A stretch of DNA of 64,000 bases from Catalinimonas niigatensis (lineage in GTDB: Bacteria; Bacteroidota; Bacteroidia; Cytophagales; Cyclobacteriaceae): contig NZ_CP119422.1 in NCBI RefSeq assembly GCF_030506285.1, positions 4,699,501-4,763,500 of the forward strand. Reading direction: 5' to 3'. The notes beneath the pieces were generated by a model. It saw only the letters and a program-made list of their open reading frames with translations. It was not told where the DNA came from and did no database searches. This document shows positions 29,614-38,363 of this stretch, in pieces; position 1 is the first letter of the stretch; each line of letters starts with the position of its first letter. Both the position numbers and the translations under genes were made by a program.

Positions 29614-30303
29614 ATGCATATAGAATTTTTTGAAGGTGAGCGGGCGACGCAGTATGACGATAGGATTCCTACCTGGGTGCCCAATTATCAATTCGTTCAG
29701 CAATCTGTTCCTTCTATCCTCAAGTCTTACCTTCCTGTAGAAGGAGAGCGCAAGCTGCTGATCGCGGGTTGTGGTACCGGACAGGAAATCTCGGAGATAA
29801 AACGGCTTAAAACAGCCTGGAAAGTTACCGGCATAGACCCTTCTCCCCAAATGATACGCCTGGCACAGATGAAACTTGCCTATCGGGAAAATGATACGCA
29901 CCTTTTGCTCAAAACAGGCGTGGTAAGTGATTTGCCTGCTGACCAGAAATATGATGCAGCTACCCTTATTCTGGTCATGCATTTTATTCCCGATACAGAA
30001 GATGGTAAGTTAAACCTGCTACGAAATATTGCACAGCGACTTCATTCCGGTGCCCCGCTGATCATTTCTGATATCTACGCACCAGAGGATTTTCAGCAGC
30101 AGAGGCAGTACTTTCGCCAGTATATGATAAGCAAGGGACTGGAGCCTCAGATGGTGGATGAGGGCTTACAACATGTCAAAGAAGATACCCACCGCCTGAC
30201 AACGGATCGCCTGGGCGAATTGCTGCAGGAGGCAGGCTTTCATACACCTCATATGTTTAGCAAGGCTTTTTATTACGGAGGCTGGGTTGTAGAGAAACGT
30301 TAG
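29614..30303 (+). CDS. Class I SAM-dependent methyltransferase
   Basis: A 229-residue protein with the Rossmann-like methyltransferase fold. Motif I is LLIAGCGTGQE (Gly52-Gly56), the acidic ribose-binding position is in VTGIDPSPQMIRLA, and motif IV is in DAATLILVMHFIPD. Substrate is not evident; small-molecule methyltransferases of the UbiE/Tam type have this layout. Its stop overlaps the stop of the converging gene at 30300 by 4 nt. Confidence 0.82.
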   Translation: MHIEFFEGERATQYDDRIPTWVPNYQFVQQSVPSILKSYLPVEGERKLLIAGCGTGQEISEIKRLKTAWKVTGIDPSPQMIRLAQMKLAYRENDTHLLLKTGVVSDLPADQKYDAATLILVMHFIPDTEDGKLNLLRNIAQRLHSGAPLIISDIYAPEDFQQQRQYFRQYMISKGLEPQMVDEGLQHVKEDTHRLTTDRLGELLQEAGFHTPHMFSKAFYYGGWVVEKR

Positions 30304-31175
30304 ACATCGCAGATCTGTACACCTTCCTGTAGAGAGGCCAGCGGGTCCTGCTCAGGTATAAATTCCTGCGCGATATAGCCTTTGAAGCCTGTATCGACAA
30401 TAGCTTTTACAATGGCAGGATAATATAATTCCTGAGTTTCATCAATTTCAGCTCTGCCCGGTACACCTCCGGTATGGTAGTGGGAGATATAAGGATGGTA
30501 TTTCTGTATGGTAGCAATCACATCCCCTTCCATGATCTGCATATGGTAAATGTCATACAGGAGTTTGAAGTTCTCCGAACCCACCATTTTGCACAGTTCA
30601 ACGCCCCATTCGGTATGGTCGCACATATAGTCAGGGTGATTGACTTTGCTGTTAAGCAATTCCATCACAATGGTGATGTTGTGTTTTTCAGCAATGGGCA
30701 TGATTTTCTTCAGCCCTACTGCACAGTTTTTCATGCCGGTTTCGTCATCCATGCCCTCCCGGTTGCCGGAGAAAGTAATGATCTGTTTCAGACCGGCTTG
30801 GGCAGCGAGCGGAATATGTTTGGCATAGATATCATAAAGCTGAGCATGATTTTCGGTACGATTAAAGCATTTGCCAATGCCAAAACCATCCGTCAGTACG
30901 GAAGCCATCGCGCAGTCCAGCCCATGTTTTTTGAGGGTAGGCCAGTCATCGGGACCCAGCAGTTCTACCGATTGGATACCCATCTTTTTGACTTCAGCAC
31001 AAAACTCATCCAGAGCAATGTCTCTATAGCACCACTTACATACCGAGTGTTTGATGTTTCCTTTAAGTGGAGCGTAGGTTTTTTCAGTAGTTTTAAAATT
31101 AAAAGCTGCCAGTGGCATCATAGCCGCGCTTCCAGCCATCTTTTTGAGCGCGTTTCTTCTATTCTGTTTATTCAT
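30300..31175 (-). CDS. Hydroxypyruvate-isomerase-like TIM-barrel protein with Tat-like signal
   Basis: A 291-residue protein of the sugar phosphate isomerase/epimerase (AP endonuclease 2-like) TIM-barrel superfamily. Recognisable strands are KKMGIQSVELLGPDDWP, ITIVMELLNSKVNHPDYMCDH, FKLLYDIYHMQIMEGD, ISHYHTGGVPGRAEIDE and GYIAQEFIPEQDP. The metal-binding Glu (MELLNS), Asp (YDIYH), His (HYHTGG) and Glu (AQEFIP) follow the family order. The N-terminus has NRRNALKKMAGSAAMMPLAAF, a twin-arginine-type signal, so the protein is probably periplasmic. That is common in Bacteroidota homologs. Hydroxypyruvate isomerase activity is a family guess. Confidence 0.78.
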   Translation of the reverse strand: MNKQNRRNALKKMAGSAAMMPLAAFNFKTTEKTYAPLKGNIKHSVCKWCYRDIALDEFCAEVKKMGIQSVELLGPDDWPTLKKHGLDCAMASVLTDGFGIGKCFNRTENHAQLYDIYAKHIPLAAQAGLKQIITFSGNREGMDDETGMKNCAVGLKKIMPIAEKHNITIVMELLNSKVNHPDYMCDHTEWGVELCKMVGSENFKLLYDIYHMQIMEGDVIATIQKYHPYISHYHTGGVPGRAEIDETQELYYPAIVKAIVDTGFKGYIAQEFIPEQDPLASLQEGVQICDV

Positions 31176-31368
31176 GCTGATGAAGATTAAAGGTTGTTGC
31201 AGCCGGAAGATAAAGTTTTCCGGGCTTATCCAAAAATTTTACGATTATTCTTGTAGCAGAGAATGAAGGTAGGTGAAGAAAATTGTTCTATTCTTTTTCG
31301 TACATCATACTTTTATGTAAATTGATTTTCTCACTTACCATACTGTTAATTTTTTAAACTCATCTTTT

Positions 31369-32406
31369 ATGAATAACACCCAAAAAACACTTGCCTGGTC
31401 TATTGCTGGTATCGCTGGTATTGCCCTGGCCCGTTTGCTCACGCACAAACACCGCAGCATAGAGTTTGACCACAAAGTTACCTTGATCACTGGGGGCTCC
31501 CGCGGTTTGGGCCTGGAAATGGCTCGTATACTGGTCAAAGAGGGCGCCAGAGTAGCCATCTGCGCCCGCGATAAAGATGAACTGAAGCAAGCCAAAAAAG
31601 ATTTGAACGAACTGGCTGCTACCTACGGAGGAAACGGGGTGTATACAGTAGTTTGTGATGTGACTGATCCTGACCAGGTAAAAGATATGCTCAAACAGAT
31701 CAAAAAACACTTCGGAGCGATAGAGATTCTGATCAATAATGCAGGTGTGATACAGATTGCTCCGGCAGAAGAGATGGAGAAAAAGGAATATGAAGAAGCC
31801 ATGAATCTCCATTTCTGGGCTCCTTATCACCTGATGGAAGCCGTATTGCCGGACATGAAAAAGAAAGGAGAAGGCAGGATTGTCAATATTGCTTCTCTGG
31901 CCGGTAAAGTGGTTGTGCCCCATCTGGCTCCTTATACAGCCAGTAAACATGCTTTAGTAGGTCTTTCAGAGAGCCTGCATGCAGAAATGCAGAAATACAA
32001 CATTTACATTACCACCGTATGTCCCGGTCTGATGCGCACCGGTAGCGTGCGGCAAATGATTCATAAGGGGCAGCACAGAAAAGAGCATGCACTGGCTGAG
32101 ATCATCACCTCCCAGCCGCTGACTTCTATGGATGCCAAAAGTGCAGCTCAATCTATTGTGTCCGCTTGTAAAAACGGGGAAACCTCTTTGATCATGCCTT
32201 TGCAAGCCAAGCTGATCACTGCGGCTAACGGACTTTTTCCGGGACTTGTAGCAGATATGATGGGCCTGGTCAATCGCCTGCTGCCGGGTCCGGGTGGGAT
32301 AGGTAAGTTAAGAGCCAAAGGATATGAAAGTCTTTCTGAGATCGTTCCCTCTTTGCTGAGGAACGTCAATATCAAAGCTGCTCAGAGGAATAATGAATAT
32401 CACTAA
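31369..32406 (+). CDS. SDR-family NAD(P)-dependent oxidoreductase
   Basis: A 345-residue short-chain dehydrogenase/reductase, longer than the classical 250. The cofactor motif TGGSRGLG is at 41-48, NNAG occurs in ILINNAGV, and the catalytic Ser and YxxxK occur in NIASLAGK and YTASKH. About 30 extra N-terminal residues form a possible membrane anchor (WSIAGIAGIALARLL). About 80 extra C-terminal residues follow the core. Substrate unknown. A weak promoter (TACTTTTA at 31308) lies upstream. The small metallopeptidase-like gene follows after 26 nt. Confidence 0.85.
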   Translation: MNNTQKTLAWSIAGIAGIALARLLTHKHRSIEFDHKVTLITGGSRGLGLEMARILVKEGARVAICARDKDELKQAKKDLNELAATYGGNGVYTVVCDVTDPDQVKDMLKQIKKHFGAIEILINNAGVIQIAPAEEMEKKEYEEAMNLHFWAPYHLMEAVLPDMKKKGEGRIVNIASLAGKVVVPHLAPYTASKHALVGLSESLHAEMQKYNIYITTVCPGLMRTGSVRQMIHKGQHRKEHALAEIITSQPLTSMDAKSAAQSIVSACKNGETSLIMPLQAKLITAANGLFPGLVADMMGLVNRLLPGPGGIGKLRAKGYESLSEIVPSLLRNVNIKAAQRNNEYH

Positions 32407-32432
32407 TGTATTCCTATAATTTATAAATTCTG

Positions 32433-32774
32433 ATGATTATCCATGCTCCCCGTTTCGTGCGGGTGATCACAGGAAACTTTGCTCGTGCCATTACTCTCTA
32501 TCCTTTTGTTTTTGTCCGGGAAAAAAAAGACAAAAGAGATAAGGTGTTGGTCAATCATGAAAACATTCATCTCCGCCAACAGCAAGAGTTGCTGCTTATT
32601 CCTTTTTATCTGTGGTATCTGCTGGAATACTTTGTCGGGAGAATGAAAGGCTACAACCACTTTCAGGCATACCGGCAGATCAGCTTTGAGCAGGAAGCGT
32701 ACGCACACGAAGGCAACCTCACTTATCTCAAACAGCGGAAATTTCTGGCGTTTCGGAAATATGTGAAGATGTAA
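32433..32774 (+). CDS. Small HExxH protein (putative mini zinc peptidase)
   Basis: A 113-residue protein not assigned to a named family. It carries HENIH (His42-Glu43-x-x-His46), the HExxH signature of zincin peptidases. A hydrophobic helix follows (LLLIPFYLWYLLEYFV, about 53-68), then FEQEAYAHE, where Glu86 or Glu88 could be a gluzincin-type third zinc ligand. The spacing and the hydrophobic helix resemble a stripped-down M56/M48 core. There is no signal peptide. It follows the SDR gene by 26 nt and is closed by a 17-bp hairpin. Catalytic activity is inferred only from the motif. Confidence 0.55.
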   Translation: MIIHAPRFVRVITGNFARAITLYPFVFVREKKDKRDKVLVNHENIHLRQQQELLLIPFYLWYLLEYFVGRMKGYNHFQAYRQISFEQEAYAHEGNLTYLKQRKFLAFRKYVKM

Positions 32775-32836
32775 GGGATGTCCGCATCAACAGATAATTC
32801 ATGATAGTAGCAGATGGATGAGCAGCTTGAAAGGCA

Positions 32837-32876
32837 AAACAGAAAGCCAGATATTAATTTATCTGGCTTTCTGTTT
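32837..32876. terminator. Bidirectional terminator, 17-bp perfect stem
   Basis: AAACAGAAAGCCAGATA (32837-32853) pairs perfectly with TATCTGGCTTTCTGTTT (32860-32876) around a 6-nt loop. It lies between converging genes and can serve both. Confidence 0.8.
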
Positions 32877-32890
32877 CCAAAAGATTTAGG

Positions 32891-33721
32891 TTATTTTTTG
32901 AGAAATGCGAGAAGAATTTCATTCAACTGATCCCGATGTGTAAGATTCAGTCCGTGAGGGCCTCCCTTGATGACTTCGTACTGATTATTGGGTATGCCTT
33001 CAGCCGCCTGTTTTCCGGCAGTATCAATAGGAACAATCTGATCGGCATCTCCATGAACAATCAGTGTGGGAACAGCCACATTTTTCAGCTCTGACCTGAA
33101 ATCGGTTTCTCCCCAAGCTTCGGCACATTTGATCGTTGCTCTAGGAGAAGCATGAGCAGCAATGGACCAGTCGTAGTGAAGGTGCTGTGCACTCATTCTG
33201 TCTTTATTGTCATCATAATTGTAGAAATTTTTGTGGAAGCCTTCAAGAAAGCCTACCCTGTTACTTCTGAGCGCCTGCATGATCTCTTTGAGCGCCTCTT
33301 CCGGTACACCATCCGGATTATCCGGTTTTTGCTTGACCAGTGGGATAATAGAACTGATCAAAGCAGCTTTGGCTATTTTATCTGCTCCATAGTCGGTAAA
33401 ATACCTCACCACTTCTCCTCCTCCCATAGAGAAACCGCAGAGGATGCAGTCATCAAGTTCTAGTTGGGTAATAAGTTCGTGTAAATCACTGGCTAAGGCG
33501 GAGTAGTCGTAAGACTCCCAGGGGGCGGAGGAGGAACCAAAGCCTCTCCGATCATAAGAGATACAGCGAAAGCCCGCGTCCACAATGGCGGAAACCTGGC
33601 CTTCCCATGCTTTATGGCTTAGGGGCCAGCCATGAATGAGGATGACGGGTTGACCATTTCCGTAATCTTCAAAATAGATATCTACAAGCTCTTTTGCGTT
33701 TTTATTGGTTATAAATGGCAT
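32891..33721 (-). CDS. Alpha/beta hydrolase (haloperoxidase/arylesterase-like)
   Basis: A 276-residue protein using ATG 33721 (MPFITNKNAKE); an upstream in-frame ATG at 33751 adds ten basic/hydrophobic residues not expected in the family. Oxyanion region HGWPLSHKAW, then YDRRGFGSS, nucleophile Ser98 in GFSMGG, acid in VHGDADQIVP, and His in GGPHGLN. This is the signature of cofactor-free haloperoxidases/arylesterases. It lies downstream of smc on the same strand after about 50 nt. Natural substrate unknown. Confidence 0.85.
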   Translation of the reverse strand: MPFITNKNAKELVDIYFEDYGNGQPVILIHGWPLSHKAWEGQVSAIVDAGFRCISYDRRGFGSSSAPWESYDYSALASDLHELITQLELDDCILCGFSMGGGEVVRYFTDYGADKIAKAALISSIIPLVKQKPDNPDGVPEEALKEIMQALRSNRVGFLEGFHKNFYNYDDNKDRMSAQHLHYDWSIAAHASPRATIKCAEAWGETDFRSELKNVAVPTLIVHGDADQIVPIDTAGKQAAEGIPNNQYEVIKGGPHGLNLTHRDQLNEILLAFLKK

Positions 33722-33773
33722 AATAAGTTTAAGTTTAATTTTCACTATCAACCCTTATGCCTGCTGCTTTGTT

Positions 33774-36700
33774 TTACTCAGGCTCAAGCTCAAATTCCCG
33801 CAGATCTACCGGTACTACTTTGGAAACGCCCTGCTCAATCATGGTTACTCCATAGATGACATCGGTGCTGGCCATGGTGCGCTTGTTATGCGTCACGATG
33901 ATAAACTGAGAGTCTTTGCTGAAGGTCTTGATGATGTTGTTGAACTTATCAATGTTGGCATCATCCAGCGGCGCATCTACCTCATCAAAGATACAGAAAG
34001 GCGCGGGCTTAAGCAGGTAGATGGCAAACAACAAAGAAGTAGCGGTAAGCGTTTTCTCTCCCCCTGAAAGCTGGTTGATGGTCAGCGGACGCTTTCCTTT
34101 AGGACGTGCGATGATGTCAATGCTGGATTCCAGAGGATCGTCAGGATTGGTTAGCTTGAGATCGCAGTCGTCTTCTTCAGTGAAAAGTGAACGAAATACT
34201 TTGACAAAATTCTCCTTAATCTTTTCATAAGCTTCCATAAAAGTAGCACGGGCTACTGTATCAATCTCATCTATGGTGGTCATCAGCGATTCTTTGGCTT
34301 GTACCAGATCCTGTTTTTCACTGCTGATAAAGTCATAGCGTTGCTTAATCTCCTCATAAGCTTCCATTGCCATAGGGTTGATGGGTCCGATGCGTTGCAG
34401 CCGTTCTTTGGTTTTACTGAGCCTGTCGCGTAGCTCATCCGGATCTATTTCAGGTCTTTCATTTTCTGCCTGCTGTTCCTTCATCAACTCATCCAGATCC
34501 ATCTCAAATTCTATTGAAAGTCTTTCTTTCACTCCGCTCAGTTCCAGCTTGGTGCTGTTGACCTGATTCTGGATTTCCAACACCAGGGAGTCGCTGTTTT
34601 CCCGTTGGTTACGTATTTCTCGGGTTTCTTTTTCACTCTTGTCAATTTCACCTCGTACAGAATAGTACTCTTTCTCGGCCTCGTTGACGCCTATCTCAAT
34701 CTGTTCTTTCTCTTCGTACATGTGCAGCAGTTCGTCTTCACTCACGTCGCTACTGTCCAGCAGTTGTTTGATGCTGGCCTCACTTTCTTTGAGTGCCTGC
34801 TGGTTTTTGGCAATGTTGCTTTCACTGCTCTGATAAGCTTCTTCTTTGAAGTTGATCTCCTGAGAGATGCTGCTCACCCGGTTTTCCTGCTGATAGAACT
34901 GTATGTTCTCCTGATTGTAAGTAGCGGATTTCTCGCTTAAAATCTCATTCTCATCTGCTAACCGTTCTTTCAGTGTTTTGATGGTACTTTCAAGCTTAAG
35001 AAGTTCCTGCTCTTTCTCCGCTACCTGAGGTTCCAGTTCAGCACAAATTTCATGAAGTTCCTGTATATGATCTTCAGTATCTTCACGTTTTTGGGTGCTG
35101 CTGTTTAGCATCTCTGTCAGCTGTTCTTTTCTGGTTTTGACTGATACATATTCCTGGCTGGTCTGGTTGATCTCCTTTTGCAGGCGGGCAATCTTTTCTT
35201 TGGGAGAGCTTTGTTTCAGACTGGAAAGCTGCAATTGCTTTTCCTGAATGCTCTGCTGCTGGGTCTCTACCTGCTGCTCCAGTTCTTTGAGTTGTTCACT
35301 TAGCTTTTCCAGGTTTTTGGCACGACCAATACGCTTTCCTTCAAATAAACCAACTGAGCCTCCGGCAAGGCTGAAAGGATGCTGCACGATACGCCCGTCT
35401 TTGGTAATAAAAGAAGCTTCCTTGTCCTCGGGAATAGTTTCATTCTCATTGATAATGTAAGCATTACTCAGTACATGCTGTACCAGTGAAGCATACGTCG
35501 GATCATATTCCACAATCTCCGCAGATGCCACTGCATTAGGGAAAGACTTAACGGCAGCCGGTTTGAAATGGGCAAACTCATCCAGGATGAAGAAATTAGC
35601 TTTGCCTTTGGATGCATCGCTCAGTAAGTTGATGGCCTCCATGGCTTCAGCCCGGCTTTGTACTACATAGTAGTTCATGTACTGGCTGAGGTAGTTTTCT
35701 ATGCTCACCCGGTACTCTTCGCTGCAGCTGATGATATCTGAAAGGAGAGGAGCATTTTGGGCCCACTCAATATTCTTTTTGATATACTTGATCGCGTCCG
35801 GAAAGCCCTCCAGGTTATCTACCAAAGATTTGGTGAGGCTGTATTCGTTTTGCAGGGCATCCCGGGTACGGTTGGTTCTGGCAAGGGTTTCCTTTTCGGT
35901 CTCTATACTTTCTGCCAGAGATTCCAGACGCTCTTGAAGATTTTGCTCTTCCTGTTCCGCCTGGGTAAGTTCATCTCTGAGCGCCTGCACTTCCTCTTCT
36001 ACTTCGGCAGCACGCTCATCATAGCGGCTCAGGTCTGCCTGCTGCGCATTGGTATCGGCAGAAGTTTTTTCCAGGTCCTGACGGGAGGAGCTGAGCTGCA
36101 TCTGCTTGATCTCCAGGGCTTTTTTGATCTGGTATACCTCGTCCTGCTTCTCCCGCAGCTGACGATCTGCCTGGTTGACTTCTTCTTTCAGGCTATTGGT
36201 TTTAATTTTATATTCTTCGTATTCTTCCTTGAGCTGTGCTACTTTATCCTCGGTGATTTCCAGTGCTTCTGCTGCATCAGATTTTTGCCAGCGCAGATCT
36301 TCCAGACTATCCCGGATCTGGTCGATGTTGTAGCGATCCCGTTCCAACTGCTCAGTCAATTGTAGCTGACGGTCTTTGAGCAAGCGCATCTTTTCGTTCT
36401 TTACCTGCTTATCACTCTCAAAGTTGCGGATCTGCTCTACATGCTGGTTGAGGGTTTTCTGGCGGGAGGATAAAAGCTTTTCTTTGTTCACCAGCTCTGT
36501 TTTAAGCTGTTCTATGCGTGCTTCTTTTTCTGTAAGCTGGCGATTGAGGCTGAGTTTACGGTCGCTTTCGATTTCCAGTTGCTGGCTAAGTTTTTGCAAC
36601 TTCTCACGCTGTGAGCTTACGGTAAATTTGGCGAGCTGTACGCTCAGGTTCTTATATTCCTCTTTGGTTTTGTAATACTTTTCTGCCTGTTTGGCCTGTT

Positions 36701-37319
36701 TCTCCAGCGACTTCAGGTTTTTCTCAATCTCAAAGAGCAGGTCTTCCACCCTTTCCAGGTCGGCATCGGTATCCTCTAGTTTGCGGAGGGTTTCTTTCTT
36801 ACGGATACGAAATTTACTGATACCAGCAGCTTCTTCAAAAAGATTACGGCGGGAGTTTTCTTTATCATTCAGGATCTCATCTACCATTTTCAACTCAATG
36901 ATGGCGTAGCTGTTGGAAGCGATACCGGTATCCATGAAGAGGTTTGTGATATCCTTCAGACGGCAGGTGACGCCGTTGAGCATGTATTCACTGTCGCCGG
37001 AACGATAATAACGCCGGGTGATTGTCACCTGGGTATATTCGGTGGGAATAAGATTTTTGGTATTGTCAAAGGTCAGGGAAACTTCAGCCATCTGGGTAGC
37101 CTTACGCTTCTTGGTACCGTTAAAGATAATGTTTTCCATCTTATCAGAGCGAAGCATGCGGGTTTTTTGCTCACCCAGCACCCAACGAATGGAGTCCACT
37201 ACATTAGACTTACCACAGCCATTGGGGCCAACCACTCCGGTAATTCCCTTGTCAAAGTTAATGATTACTTTGTCTGCGAAACTCTTAAAGCCTTTGATCT
37301 CAAGTCTTGTTAACTGCAT
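33774..37319 (-). CDS. smc: Chromosome partition protein SMC
   Basis: An 1181-residue condensin subunit. N-terminal head with Walker A GPNGCGKS (31-38) and RWVLGEQ. A long coiled coil (about 170-500) leads to a hinge (about 515-650, from GFPDAIKYIKKNIEW to LAGGSVGLFEGKRIG). A returning coiled coil (about 680-1020) leads to the C-terminal head with signature LSGGEKTLTA and Walker B FCIFDEVDAPLDDAN. Length and order are canonical. SMC dimers with ScpA/ScpB compact and segregate the chromosome; scpA/scpB are not in the window. A GGAG Shine-Dalgarno-like sequence stands just before the ATG, which is unusual here. Confidence 0.96.
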   Translation of the reverse strand: MQLTRLEIKGFKSFADKVIINFDKGITGVVGPNGCGKSNVVDSIRWVLGEQKTRMLRSDKMENIIFNGTKKRKATQMAEVSLTFDNTKNLIPTEYTQVTITRRYYRSGDSEYMLNGVTCRLKDITNLFMDTGIASNSYAIIELKMVDEILNDKENSRRNLFEEAAGISKFRIRKKETLRKLEDTDADLERVEDLLFEIEKNLKSLEKQAKQAEKYYKTKEEYKNLSVQLAKFTVSSQREKLQKLSQQLEIESDRKLSLNRQLTEKEARIEQLKTELVNKEKLLSSRQKTLNQHVEQIRNFESDKQVKNEKMRLLKDRQLQLTEQLERDRYNIDQIRDSLEDLRWQKSDAAEALEITEDKVAQLKEEYEEYKIKTNSLKEEVNQADRQLREKQDEVYQIKKALEIKQMQLSSSRQDLEKTSADTNAQQADLSRYDERAAEVEEEVQALRDELTQAEQEEQNLQERLESLAESIETEKETLARTNRTRDALQNEYSLTKSLVDNLEGFPDAIKYIKKNIEWAQNAPLLSDIISCSEEYRVSIENYLSQYMNYYVVQSRAEAMEAINLLSDASKGKANFFILDEFAHFKPAAVKSFPNAVASAEIVEYDPTYASLVQHVLSNAYIINENETIPEDKEASFITKDGRIVQHPFSLAGGSVGLFEGKRIGRAKNLEKLSEQLKELEQQVETQQQSIQEKQLQLSSLKQSSPKEKIARLQKEINQTSQEYVSVKTRKEQLTEMLNSSTQKREDTEDHIQELHEICAELEPQVAEKEQELLKLESTIKTLKERLADENEILSEKSATYNQENIQFYQQENRVSSISQEINFKEEAYQSSESNIAKNQQALKESEASIKQLLDSSDVSEDELLHMYEEKEQIEIGVNEAEKEYYSVRGEIDKSEKETREIRNQRENSDSLVLEIQNQVNSTKLELSGVKERLSIEFEMDLDELMKEQQAENERPEIDPDELRDRLSKTKERLQRIGPINPMAMEAYEEIKQRYDFISSEKQDLVQAKESLMTTIDEIDTVARATFMEAYEKIKENFVKVFRSLFTEEDDCDLKLTNPDDPLESSIDIIARPKGKRPLTINQLSGGEKTLTATSLLFAIYLLKPAPFCIFDEVDAPLDDANIDKFNNIIKTFSKDSQFIIVTHNKRTMASTDVIYGVTMIEQGVSKVVPVDLREFELEPE

Positions 37320-37341
37320 ATCATCTCCTACGGAAAAGGGA

Positions 37342-37349
37342 CAAACTTA
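37342..37349 (-). promoter_or_regulatory. -7 promoter box of smc
   Basis: The minus strand reads TAAGTTTG, a perfect TAnnTTTG match, about 22 nt before the smc start codon. A TTA trinucleotide about 20 nt farther upstream is a weak -33 element. Consensus-based inference. Confidence 0.45.
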
Positions 37350-37523
37350 GAAATAATTTTTAGATTTGCTAAGTTAAAAGTCGGTTAAAAAAGCCACTTT
37401 TTAGTGTGTTAAAGACATTTATTTTGTTTAACTATAACATTGATAACATCATGTTATTATTTTGACCAAAATACTAATGTGAGTTAGTGAAAAACGAACG
37501 TTTACTATAATTGAAACTATTTT

Positions 37524-38105
37524 ATGGATGAATTAATACAAATTGCGCTCTTTGTTCTCTTTGCTCTCTTCTCCTTAGGTTCTAATCTGCTGAACAAACG
37601 CAAGAAGCAGCAGGCAGAAACCCGGAAGAATACAGAACAAACAGAAGAGGATACGCTACGCCCTTCGCGCAGAAGAGAAGTTAGCCCACCGGATGCACCT
37701 GAAGAACGAGAGCGTCAACCCTTATCCTTTGAAGATATACTACGTGAACTCACCGGCGAAAGCCCCCGGGCGCAAAAGCAGGAAAAGCAAGAGGAAATAG
37801 AAGATGACTATGAACACCCCTTCTCACCCAATAAGCCAAAGCAGGCAGTAGAGAAAGTTCAGCAGAAGGCAGAGCAGAAATCCGAGTCTTTTGGAAAATC
37901 TGTAGAGCGGGCAAAGGAAGCTAAACGCATTACGGATAAGATTAGCATAGATGATAAGCCCCTAGAAACAAAGCTGGTGGTGGAAACGAGAAAAAGCAGG
38001 AAAAACAAGCAACTTGCCCGCAATATCGCAGCTAGCCTCAAAGATGGGCAAGGTGCGCGGAAAGCTATTATCCTTAGCGAGATCATCAACAGAAAGCATT
38101 TTTGA
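37524..38105 (+). CDS. Hypothetical membrane-anchored, highly charged protein
   Basis: A 193-residue protein with one N-terminal membrane helix (IQIALFVLFALFSLGSNLL, about 5-23). A long Glu/Lys/Gln/Arg-rich low-complexity cytoplasmic region follows, containing LSFEDILRELTG. The C-terminus is conserved-looking (ARKAIILSEIINRKHF). I recall similar small proteins in Bacteroidota but no assigned function. It runs divergently from smc and 1 nt separates its stop from the start of the next small gene. Confidence 0.7.
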   Translation: MDELIQIALFVLFALFSLGSNLLNKRKKQQAETRKNTEQTEEDTLRPSRRREVSPPDAPEERERQPLSFEDILRELTGESPRAQKQEKQEEIEDDYEHPFSPNKPKQAVEKVQQKAEQKSESFGKSVERAKEAKRITDKISIDDKPLETKLVVETRKSRKNKQLARNIAASLKDGQGARKAIILSEIINRKHF

Positions 38106-38106
38106 A

Positions 38107-38292
38107 ATGATTGAACATTTTTTTATGTGTCCCTACTGTTTATCTCAGATTTCCATGTTATTGGACACATCCATTTCTAAACAGGCATATGTAGAAGACT
38201 GCGAAGTATGCTGCAATCCGATTCGGCTAAGCTTTACTGTTGATGCGGCAGAGGGTGCCGTAACGAGTTTTGAAGCGCAAACTGCCGATTAA
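38107..38292 (+). CDS. CPXCG-motif cysteine-rich small protein
   Basis: A 61-residue protein starting at ATG 38107, one base after the previous stop. It has two cysteine knuckles, MCPYC near the N-terminus and DCEVCCNPI around residues 31-39, then a short hydrophobic/acidic tail. This is the layout of the CPXCG cysteine-rich family (about 60 residues, likely one zinc ribbon). Molecular role unknown. Tight coupling to the membrane-anchored gene before it suggests co-translation. Confidence 0.78.
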   Translation: MIEHFFMCPYCLSQISMLLDTSISKQAYVEDCEVCCNPIRLSFTVDAAEGAVTSFEAQTAD

Positions 38293-38363
38293 AAATTTCG
38301 TCCTGACTCTATTTCAGAGTCTAAATTGCACATTAAAAATTGATCATTGTTAATTAACCAGCT

